Part shown: piece after piece, positions 7,701-14,223 of the stretch
How the letters are laid out: each line of letters begins with the position of its first letter
How positions within the stretch are numbered: position 1 is the first letter of the stretch
From: Euryarchaeota archaeon UBA13
GTDB lineage: Archaea; Thermoplasmatota; Poseidoniia; Poseidoniales; Poseidoniaceae
DNA length: 19,102 nt
Direction: 5' to 3'
NCBI GenBank assembly: GCA_002495945.1
Contig: DAHU01000057.1
Coordinates: forward strand, 844-19,945
Translations under genes and position numbers: made by a program
The notes under the pieces: model-generated
Told to the model about the DNA's origin: nothing
What the model saw: the letters and a program-made list of their open reading frames with translations, nothing else
The model's database searches: none

Positions 7701-9674
7701 AACGGAAAATCCGGAATTGAAGTTATTTCCAAGATAGCTATTACCGTCGGGATCTATAACCACCAAATCCAGGTCGTTGACTAGTTTGGCGTTTGATTGA
7801 GCAGAATTTGCACTACCCGCTTCGTCATTCCATGCAAGGGTAATCTCTAATCCATGAGCAGGGTTCAAATCAAGCTCATACAACAGACCAAATGAAGGTT
7901 GCAAAGATTTACCATCGTCATAGAAGGTAGATAATTCAGTAGTGCCATCCATCGGCATGACTGTGTTTGCTAAGTTTAGTTGTCCCCAGCCTTCTTGATT
8001 ATTTGGCACATCTGGTTGACCAAGGTCATCTGCACCGTTGATCATTGCCGCTTTGATTAAAGATGCTGATGGAGATTGGATACTAACTTGCTCCCGCAAA
8101 AATTCCCTCGTTAGTGCGGCTAGACCGCCTGCAACGGACGCAGATTGAGATGTCCCAGAGAGGCTCATGTATAGAGGGTCTCCATTATCATGGGTTCCAG
8201 TTCCGCACGCGAAACCGCTCGGTGTACGTGCCTCTTCTGCTCGACCCGAACATATTTCAATACCCGGAGCCACCACATCAGGTTTGATTCTGCCATCTGC
8301 TGTAGGCCCTTCTCGTGAGACTGAATCTACCGAACCTTGTGGAGGGCTACCGCCGGAACCGGTGGTACTGACTCCCACAGACAAGACATTTTTTGCTGTT
8401 GATGGTGCGGTAACTGAGGAGACTCCATTTCCATCCCAGTCGCCTACAGAGAATACTGGTAGTAAAGTTCTCTCATCCTTCACAAACTGGTCCACAGACC
8501 TTGAATCAGCGGTATATTCCCCATAATTTCCATTTAGCCCCCAAGCGTTAATAGCGATTCTTGCGGTTTTTTGCTTAGCATCAGCCAACAAGTCATAGAT
8601 TGAACCTTGTCTGCCAAAAACTCCAGTAGGGTCGTGTTCAAGAGCGTACATAGTAACAGTGGCAGCGGGAGCGATTCCCTTGGTTGATGAATCGCTTGAG
8701 CCATCTCCAACAGCAGTCAGTGTAACATGTGTACCGTGTCCGCCGTTAGAATCCACAGGTGATGTATCTAAGCCAAACTGTGTGTATACCGCTGCAACTC
8801 GGCCATCGATATCAGGGTGGTCGCGGTCTAATCCAGTATCTGCAATAGCAATCATTTCTCCCGAACCATCCAAGATAAACGACGCATCACTCTCTACCGA
8901 TACAACTCCTGAGATTGCTCTCGCAACGCTATTGTGAACAACCATATCAGATATGGGTTCAGTCCAAATCACACGACCATCGTTGGCGACATTGACGAGG
9001 AAATCTGATGCATAACTTACTTTCACTTGGCAAAGTGTATAGCCACACCAAGCATCGTGAGCGCCATACTTGATGAGGTCCAGTGCTAGTTCGCCGTATC
9101 CACCAACAGCAAGATCTTTGGCTGGTACAACAGCGAGGGTTTCTGGGTAGATATTGTCCAACAAATCAGGGTGAATTCGGTACCCTGGGTGTACATCTCC
9201 AATCCAGCGTGTTTCCTCAGAATTCTCAATGAGCTCCAACGAATTTGGTACTGTGTTGAGAACTCTTACAATCAGATTTCCGTCACCAAGCAAATCAAGT
9301 ATTCTTATGTGGCCTAATTCCTCTAAATCGTACATAAATTGGTAATCATTGACATTTAATTGGACAAATTTCATACCAGTACGGGAAAAATCGTCATCAT
9401 TTTTCAAATAATCAGGAATTTCCGGGGTTTCGTCGAAGATTGGGTCAAATGTTCCGTGTGCTAAACTAAATTCACCATTCAAGTCCTTTAACTCGACTCC
9501 ATCAATCAACTGACTGCCAACCTCAAACCAATTGGATGCAATTACCGACTGATTATTGTCTCCTGAAGAATTGTTGGAATCATAGGAGGTTAGCAAGTCA
9601 CCATTAGTCAATGGAGACAGTGAAATTCCGAGTAACAAAATTACCCCAAGTAGTACCTGCCTCGGCTTCAGCAT
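4713..9674 (-). CDS. Giant membrane-anchored subtilisin-like serine protease (S8)
   Basis: This 1653-residue protein starts with a signal peptide (hydrophobic 8-25). A pro-region of about 230 residues follows, then an S8 catalytic domain with Asp279 (ADTG), His313 (GGHGTH), oxyanion Asn376 (INAWG) and Ser509 (SGTSQSAS), so the triad is complete. Residues 575-706 resemble the beta-rich P-type domain found behind many subtilases (NDLDLVVIDPDG). Behind it lie at least six Ig-like units of CARDB/NEW3 style, each marked by an N-x-G-N/T turn at 743, 873, 1010, 1139, 1254 and 1369. One membrane helix (about 1464-1487) is followed by a basic stop-transfer and a cytoplasmic tail that is Pro/Gly/Met-rich from 1550 to 1632. 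The protein ends in a Trp-rich motif (1634-1652). The protease therefore faces outside, held off the membrane by a stalk. A role in degrading exogenous protein or processing surface proteins is inferred. Confidence 0.93.
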   Translation of the reverse strand: MLKPRQVLLGVILLLGISLSPLTNGDLLTSYDSNNSSGDNNQSVIASNWFEVGSQLIDGVELKDLNGEFSLAHGTFDPIFDETPEIPDYLKNDDDFSRTGMKFVQLNVNDYQFMYDLEELGHIRILDLLGDGNLIVRVLNTVPNSLELIENSEETRWIGDVHPGYRIHPDLLDNIYPETLAVVPAKDLAVGGYGELALDLIKYGAHDAWCGYTLCQVKVSYASDFLVNVANDGRVIWTEPISDMVVHNSVARAISGVVSVESDASFILDGSGEMIAIADTGLDRDHPDIDGRVAAVYTQFGLDTSPVDSNGGHGTHVTLTAVGDGSSDSSTKGIAPAATVTMYALEHDPTGVFGRQGSIYDLLADAKQKTARIAINAWGLNGNYGEYTADSRSVDQFVKDERTLLPVFSVGDWDGNGVSSVTAPSTAKNVLSVGVSTTGSGGSPPQGSVDSVSREGPTADGRIKPDVVAPGIEICSGRAEEARTPSGFACGTGTHDNGDPLYMSLSGTSQSASVAGGLAALTREFLREQVSIQSPSASLIKAAMINGADDLGQPDVPNNQEGWGQLNLANTVMPMDGTTELSTFYDDGKSLQPSFGLLYELDLNPAHGLEITLAWNDEAGSANSAQSNAKLVNDLDLVVIDPDGNSYLGNNFNSGFSVLGGTSDSLNNVERISIPSGALTNTGQWLVQVVHRGGIDQDFSIVVTGDASIVSRPDIYAFPESIFLSSQTPLQNDVVSVRVSWMNQGTADAGAFDWKLEDLTEGTTLMQGQSNGVPSSGIETEITTRSFSTTGIHTLKLSLDINNALNEMNDESSGINNNILEIDIEVTALGVRVIPIDEDGNIPISEADRQQAAIKQFDVRNDTDIDFPISIANEGTGTEMVTLSYTNVQEQHPIFNYYISPEDSWQKSVSQTGPYELAPQGQSGDSVEVSLNFDNLNANLDDPNNPRYARAGTFYVDVTVAYQTQPTVSHSIRLTIIIDEVDDVKIVVSGTTGLSALPGESATFAISALNVGNSEAQYSVECTSDNLWQIMLGSSNSSSLDFEPLDIGNYLSMPVRIFVPPVSEGSPAAGFQDTVECFVTSPTDLTLNYSQVVTLEVDELNGYTTNLQKSGVDVGTNLAVRDIMLDSGEEIILDYYVINEGNIDLNLDVIVQPSNPSWFVDVMYDGLSYSSEVSINVAAGQSQIVQVTVISPNSALEGEFNLLNIKAEVSNFDYVTNNTRLVIIDKLSVDLESPEQIVCTLSEDYSYANFTITNDGNSVAALDWSYSLPPDGWIVGFANPVTELDPREVQQVRLGIIPPANQPITDSAFKISISVTASNGDRQIDKNVLLDVQIVESVYGNITLDDELLQPLLGVPKGDSQSTSIEIRNDGNTPFTGDLSVVVLDDNGNEVTGWRPSINPATVSVAPGEATAVQVKLNPKENVNRGPYSVVVSLTAEGEVLTTFSLQASSSPAEGNKGLFNIVPWYVSVAIVASLILIGVVVSRKIKNSGSVENDDAQLVTAEAYGVLPDAGSRREKALDIGMSQDDKTSGEVSQEEIAAALAKSMAEQFTPPPSANPLPQAGLPPLGMPPSGMPPAGLPPVPGIGRVPMGMPPVSPQMNIPAPLPPQPKPTPEVRPVTQTTGPPLPATGLPSGWTMDQWNAYGHMWLEKNQP

Positions 9675-9683
9675 AGTACGGGG

Positions 9684-9712
9684 AAAAAATCATGGTTTTT
9701 GAAAACAACCAT
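9684..9712 (-). terminator. Hairpin and T-tract after gap, before the protease gene
   Basis: On the minus strand an ATGGTT/AACCAT stem (9707-9712 with 9692-9697) with A/T pairing inside is followed by TTTTTT at 9685-9690. It sits in the 56-nt gap between the GAPDH stop and the protease start. A T-tract is the usual archaeal termination signal, so this may end the gap transcript. Hairpins are not required in archaea, so its structural part may be chance. Confidence 0.35.
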
Positions 9713-9730
9713 TCGATGTGGCAAAATTGC

Positions 9731-10771
9731 TCAAATAATATTGTTGTATTTGGCAATAGCCTCATCGGTCTTAGCGACAGATGCTCGCCAGTCCGATTCC
9801 GTACCCATCAATGCTCTTATCGCATCGATATTTTCTGGAATAACATCTGACTCCTGATGAATTGCTTGGAAGTAATATAGTGTGTTGTCTTCAAGTTTTA
9901 CCCCATCTCTCCAAACGAATATCTCGTGCAAATCTCCCCACTTTCTACCGATGTCTCTAGCGTATTCCATTACTTCTGCGGTGGTAGTGATTCCTGTTTC
10001 ACCACCACTCATTAGAATAATTCTTGGTTCGTTTTCCCACATCTCGATAATCGAATCCGTGCTCAAGCCGTGACCTTCGGGGAGTTGGGCAACAATAACA
10101 TGGACATGCATGATAGTTGTGGGCACTGCAACTGCCATAGAGTTAATAGCAATCTCTGGCTTTACAGTCATGACATCTGGACCATGATGTGACGGGACCT
10201 TTAACACAGGTTTGATGGCATTAATCGGTCCCTTGCTGGAGTCACCAGGGTCAGCAGCCCTGCGTATCATGGTACATTCTACTGAGAGTCCTCCACAGTG
10301 ATTGTATAGCGGCACAAGTGTTCTTGACAAACCAGTCGTATTACATGAGACAACACGCGTGCCAGCGACGTTCATGTTGGCTTCATGATTGGCAGATGAT
10401 GTGTAAGACATGCCTGTCATTGCATGCTTTTCGCCGCCTTGGAAAATCCACTTAACTCCAGCTGATTGATACTTATCCAAATTGCTTGCACCGACTTTGC
10501 CTGGAGAACAGTCAATCACAATATCAGCGACGTTGAGCAAATCGCTCAGTCCACCGTGGCATTCATAGCCAGCCAGTTCAAATGCCGCAATTTTATTTGC
10601 ATCGTCGTATGTACAATAGATAGGGTAGCCTTTCCGGACAGCCAAATCACAACCAAATGCTGGTCGAGTTTTGGTTACTCCAACAATCTCCATATCATCC
10701 TGGGCATCAACTGCGTCTGCTACCCTTTTCCCTATCGTCCCGTATCCGTTAATTGCGACCTTGATTATCAT
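9731..10771 (-). CDS. gap: Type II (archaeal) glyceraldehyde-3-phosphate dehydrogenase
   Basis: This 346-residue enzyme converts glyceraldehyde-3-phosphate, phosphate and NAD(P)+ to 1,3-bisphosphoglycerate, or the reverse in gluconeogenesis. The N-terminal Rossmann loop is AINGYGTIGKRVADAV (6-21). The catalytic Cys is Cys143 in VSCNTTGLSR, the archaeal active-site sequence. RRAADP, PSHHGPDV and HVHV further along are also typical of the archaeal type. An open frame extends 54 residues further upstream to 10933, but I reject that extension because it has no similarity to the family and would overlap the divergent gene. The ATG at 10771 gives family length and is preceded by GGATGTGAG. It is the first gene of the leftward half and transcribed from the shared divergent region. 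Confidence 0.95.
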   Translation of the reverse strand: MIIKVAINGYGTIGKRVADAVDAQDDMEIVGVTKTRPAFGCDLAVRKGYPIYCTYDDANKIAAFELAGYECHGGLSDLLNVADIVIDCSPGKVGASNLDKYQSAGVKWIFQGGEKHAMTGMSYTSSANHEANMNVAGTRVVSCNTTGLSRTLVPLYNHCGGLSVECTMIRRAADPGDSSKGPINAIKPVLKVPSHHGPDVMTVKPEIAINSMAVAVPTTIMHVHVIVAQLPEGHGLSTDSIIEMWENEPRIILMSGGETGITTTAEVMEYARDIGRKWGDLHEIFVWRDGVKLEDNTLYYFQAIHQESDVIPENIDAIRALMGTESDWRASVAKTDEAIAKYNNII

Positions 10772-10799
10772 TGTCTCACATCCAGTTGTCAATGAAGAA

Positions 10800-10809
10800 T
10801 ATCTATTAA
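10800..10809 (-). promoter_or_regulatory. TATA-like promoter element for gap
   Basis: The minus strand reads TTAATAGATA. A start about 26 nt downstream would fall near 10778, giving only a few bases of leader before the gap ATG at 10771. No other TATA-like stretch in the 128-bp divergent region fits better. Confidence 0.35.
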
Positions 10810-10869
10810 CAAATCGTATGAAGCAAACCATCTGTAAATTAGGTTTGATATCATGAGGTAAAAGAAGAG

Positions 10870-10875
10870 TATATG
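10870..10875 (+). promoter_or_regulatory. TATA box for the GXGXG gene, nearly leaderless
   Basis: TATATG here has its centre about 26-27 nt before the ATG at 10900, which is the standard archaeal distance from TATA box to transcript start. No Shine-Dalgarno sequence is seen before the ATG. Together these suggest a leaderless mRNA. Confidence 0.45.
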
Positions 10876-10899
10876 TCCATCCTAGTTTGACAGCACTAC

Positions 10900-12474
10900 A
10901 TGGCGGATGCTCTTGATGTTGTGACACGGTCATTCAATATCAACAACAAACTTGGCCCAAAACTGGAAGCGGCGGCCGAGCAAAATGCAATATTGCGTAT
11001 CGGCTGGACCAATGCCGGAGACCCAGTGCCTAAGAATGGGGAATTGGGACTCTGTCCCGCTATACCAACGGGTGCGAAGATTCGAGCGCTGGGCACTCTA
11101 GGTTCATGGACCGCAGCATTTGGCAAAGGTGGGATATTTACCATTCAGGGAGATACCGGTTCATTTCTCGGTGCCGCAAATAATGGTAATGAAATAACCT
11201 GCGAGAGAAGTTCAGGAAATTACGCAGGATTTGCCATGCAAGACGGTAAAATTACGATTCTTGATGGCTGTGGTGACGACTTAGGATCCTGCATGTCTGG
11301 TGGCCTAATAGTTGTCCGAGGCAATGCCGGATTGAGAGTTGGCGGTGGGATGAGTGGCGGCGTCATCGTAATCGATGGCGACATCGGTAACGACCCGGGA
11401 GCTGGGATGACTGGAGGCAAAATAATTGTCAACGGTAGATGCCCTAATCCGCCTGATGGTGTTGTGTTGCGACCTATTACAGAAGAGGAATTAAAGCAGC
11501 TCAACGAAGAGATAAATGACAAAAATTTCCAAATCCCCAATGATTCAATTTGTTTAGAGACCGGCAATTCGGGTGATAAGTCAAATAACAGCAAGGTGGT
11601 TTCTTCAGGAGACCTTTCCATGATTGGCTTAGTTCCGGCTGGGCAATCACAAAACATGCATTATGCAAGTTGCGATACTGTTGCACTGTTGGGTGAGCGA
11701 GCCGAATCTAATACTCCAATTGCTTTGCCATTACCGATAATGCCGCAGATTGACGATGGAGCAAAACTAATTGCCAGCAAGAACGATAACTCCTCAAAGT
11801 TACTCGAAACACAGCCATTCTTAGTTAGACAAAATCCTCGTAGCATTGACTTTTTGTCAATTGATATGCGAAACCTAACCGTGGCTACAGAAGTCTTGGG
11901 TTCATGCGGTGGAACTGTCATTGACATGATGAAAATGCCTAGTATGAGCGCTGAAGAAATCGATGGAATGTTAGTCGCCGTAAGGTCACTGCTCGGAGTT
12001 GAGAAACCATTTGGCTTTGCTGACGGAGTTGGCCGAATTGATGCACTGCACAAGTCTTCATCATACCACAACGCAGACTTAGCGATTTGTACAATTGAGG
12101 ATGAAACTGGTATTTCTGAACCGGCAAGTTTACCATTAATTGGCAGAAGTACCAAAACTAATCTTGAGAACACCCATACTGATTCAGGCATTGCCATTGG
12201 CTTTTCTGCTAATGCGGAAGATGTAGCAAAATTGCGCGCTGTTGGCCTTAAATTCATTTGCTGCAATAGTCCTGCGGACGATTATTCCCAAGTTGCGGAG
12301 TGGCTAACCGAGATGCAATCTAGTTTAGGCAACATACTGCAAAGGTTAGGGTTAGAATCAATCGATTCCCTAAGCAGGCAAAATTTGCGCGCTTTAGATT
12401 ATGAGACCGCGGCAGTTAGCGGATTGCGATTATCAGGCTATGAAAGGCCGCTACCGCACTGGTTTGCGAGGTAG
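10900..12474 (+). CDS. GXGXG-domain protein with eroded glutamate-synthase-like C-terminus
   Basis: This 524-residue cytoplasmic protein has two parts. Residues 60-182 form a GXGXG beta-helix domain as in the alpha-subunit C-terminus of glutamate synthase and in FwdC. The M-S/T-G-G signature occurs at 132, 151 and 170, a regular 19-residue step. Residues 270-524 are harder to place. The last part (490-513: LSRQNLRAL...AAVSGLRLSG) closely resembles the C-terminal end of archaeal FMN-binding glutamate synthase (GltB2). The segment before it is much shorter than a full FMN barrel. The Gly-rich flavin loops (such as GQGAKPG and GGTGA) and the iron-sulfur Cys cluster are not seen. I therefore do not call it an active glutamate synthase. 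It may be a structural or regulatory subunit, or a derived protein with a new role. It starts the rightward unit and ends 8 nt before pheT. Confidence 0.8.
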   Translation: MADALDVVTRSFNINNKLGPKLEAAAEQNAILRIGWTNAGDPVPKNGELGLCPAIPTGAKIRALGTLGSWTAAFGKGGIFTIQGDTGSFLGAANNGNEITCERSSGNYAGFAMQDGKITILDGCGDDLGSCMSGGLIVVRGNAGLRVGGGMSGGVIVIDGDIGNDPGAGMTGGKIIVNGRCPNPPDGVVLRPITEEELKQLNEEINDKNFQIPNDSICLETGNSGDKSNNSKVVSSGDLSMIGLVPAGQSQNMHYASCDTVALLGERAESNTPIALPLPIMPQIDDGAKLIASKNDNSSKLLETQPFLVRQNPRSIDFLSIDMRNLTVATEVLGSCGGTVIDMMKMPSMSAEEIDGMLVAVRSLLGVEKPFGFADGVGRIDALHKSSSYHNADLAICTIEDETGISEPASLPLIGRSTKTNLENTHTDSGIAIGFSANAEDVAKLRAVGLKFICCNSPADDYSQVAEWLTEMQSSLGNILQRLGLESIDSLSRQNLRALDYETAAVSGLRLSGYERPLPHWFAR

Positions 12475-12482
12475 GTGTCAGT

Positions 12483-14174
12483 ATGCCAACTATATCTGTT
12501 GACCAACATCTAATCGAAAAATTACTTTCGCAACACGGATTTAATCACGATGTAAGTCAATTAAGCGACAATTTACCATTGCTTGGTACCGACATAGACC
12601 GCTGCGACAGCGAAATTTTAGACATAGAAATTTTCCCGAACCGCCCTGACTTATTATCTGGCGAAACCTTATCCAGAGCAATCAGAAATTTCATTCACCA
12701 TCAAGATGCTCAGCCTGACCTCAATGGTGTATCAGGCGCAGTTACGATGGTTGTAGAACCTGAATTAGCCACAATTAGACCGGTTATTCTGGGAGCGATT
12801 GTTAGAAATATCGACCTCAATAAATTAAAAGTGAATCCTGACGACTTCATAAAATCACTAATGGATCACCAAGAAAAGTTGCATTTTGCCTTAGGAAGAG
12901 GCAGAAAACGGGCCTCAATCGGAGTCCATGATTTGGCAACCCTTGCACCACCGTTCACTGTTAAAGCAGTATCTGGTGAAACTGAATTCACGCCCTTAGC
13001 AATGTCAAGCCCAATGTCAATTCATCAAATTTTGTCTGAACATCCAAAAGGTATTGATTACGCTCACCTACTCGAAGGATTCGATAAGTTTCCAATAATA
13101 CAGGATTCCAATGACAACATTCTATCGTTTCCGCCAATTATTAACGGTGACCACACTACAGTCACCAATAGCACCAAAGATTTCTTTATTGATGTAACAG
13201 GTTGGGATTTCCGCTCATGTGAGGCATCCCTCATGCTCATTGCATTGCAACTCATGGAATATGGTGGTCAACTCGAAACTATTCAAGTCACTAACTGTCA
13301 CGGTGTAACCAATACATTCCCCAACATATCATCTGTCGAACATAAAGTTTCGACAACTAAACTCGATAATCTCTTAGGTCGGAGTCTCAAAGATGAAGAA
13401 ATTGCCGTAGCAATTAACCGAATGGGCGGGAAATTTATTGGTAGAGATGATGATGATATAATTATCAAGATGCCAAGATGGCGCTTTGACATACTTCACC
13501 CAATTGATTTGGTAGAAGATATCGCCATTGGACACGGCTATGAAGACTTGGGGGAAGATATACCACGCTCTCCGATGACGGCACAACCTCGAAAGGATAC
13601 CAATTTGTTGCGACGAATCAGAGATTCTATGCAGGGCTTGGGAATGATGCAAATACAATCATTGACCCTGTCTAACGATGATGACCAATTCCAACTCGTA
13701 AGATGGCCAAATGTAGGCGAGGTTACAAGAATTACCAATCCAATTACTATCGACCACACATTACTACGCCAGTATCTACTACCGGGATTACTAAGACTAT
13801 TGTCTAGTAACAGACATCATGATTTACCACAAAGCGTTTACGAATTGGGAACCGTAGTAAGAGATCACAAAAACCAATCTCGGCTCGGATTCCTAACAGC
13901 AGAAAGAAGTGGTGGGTTTGCCGCAATTCGTGGGCGGGTTCAAGCATTTTTGAGAGATCTAGGTGCTGACCAATATGATATTTCGCCTTTGCCTGATAAT
14001 GATGGACCTTGGTTGGCAGGTAGAGCTGCCAAAGTAACAGTCAACGGCAATCACATAGGTTGTTTCGGTGAAATTGACCCGCACATTGCAGAACTGTTCG
14101 ACTTGAACGTGCCGCTGAATGGTGCTGAATTCTCTGTTGAGGAAATTGAAAAGTCAATTGCTGACCCGGTTTAA
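12483..14174 (+). CDS. pheT: Phenylalanine-tRNA ligase, beta subunit (archaeal type)
   Basis: This 563-residue protein has the length of archaeal/eukaryotic-type PheT. The enzyme (alpha2beta2) charges tRNA-Phe with phenylalanine at the cost of ATP. Domains visible in order are the N-terminal B1 region with [15 protein letters not shown] (47-61), the B3/B4 editing-type domain (about 137-272, including [13 protein letters not shown]), the B5 DNA-binding-like domain (about 292-366, ending in [20 protein letters not shown]), and the catalytic-like core with ITNPI and [11 protein letters not shown]. The start ATG is 8 nt after the preceding gene's stop, so the two are probably co-transcribed. pheS, the catalytic partner often found next to pheT, is not in the window. 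Confidence 0.95.
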   Translation: MPTISVDQHLIEKLLSQHGFNHDVSQLSDNLPLLGTDIDRCDSEILDIEIFPNRPDLLSGETLSRAIRNFIHHQDAQPDLNGVSGAVTMVVEPELATIRPVILGAIVRNIDLNKLKVNPDDFIKSLMDHQEKLHFALGRGRKRASIGVHDLATLAPPFTVKAVSGETEFTPLAMSSPMSIHQILSEHPKGIDYAHLLEGFDKFPIIQDSNDNILSFPPIINGDHTTVTNSTKDFFIDVTGWDFRSCEASLMLIALQLMEYGGQLETIQVTNCHGVTNTFPNISSVEHKVSTTKLDNLLGRSLKDEEIAVAINRMGGKFIGRDDDDIIIKMPRWRFDILHPIDLVEDIAIGHGYEDLGEDIPRSPMTAQPRKDTNLLRRIRDSMQGLGMMQIQSLTLSNDDDQFQLVRWPNVGEVTRITNPITIDHTLLRQYLLPGLLRLLSSNRHHDLPQSVYELGTVVRDHKNQSRLGFLTAERSGGFAAIRGRVQAFLRDLGADQYDISPLPDNDGPWLAGRAAKVTVNGNHIGCFGEIDPHIAELFDLNVPLNGAEFSVEEIEKSIADPV

Positions 14175-14186
14175 TCACACAAATCA

Positions 14187-14206
14187 TAGCATTGTTTGAA
14201 ATGCTA
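14187..14206. repeat. Small perfect inverted repeat in the pheT downstream gap
   Basis: TAGCATT and AATGCTA form a perfect 7-bp inverted repeat around a 6-nt spacer, 12 nt after the pheT stop. It could form a weak RNA hairpin or be an operator-like dyad ahead of the surface-protein gene. No T-tract follows, so I do not call a terminator. Confidence 0.35.
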
Positions 14207-14223
14207 CTTATCATGCAAGGAAC

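Noticed and set aside
10772..10933. N-terminal extension of GAPDH by 54 residues to an upstream ATG at 10933
   Set aside because: The extra residues lack family similarity, overlap the start of the divergent gene, and would cross both promoter elements. The ATG at 10771 has a ribosome site and gives the normal length.
11220..12266. Minus-strand open frames of 145 and 201 residues opposite the GXGXG gene
   Set aside because: They mirror the glycine-rich coding strand, which yields Pro/Ser-rich antisense frames. No independent support.
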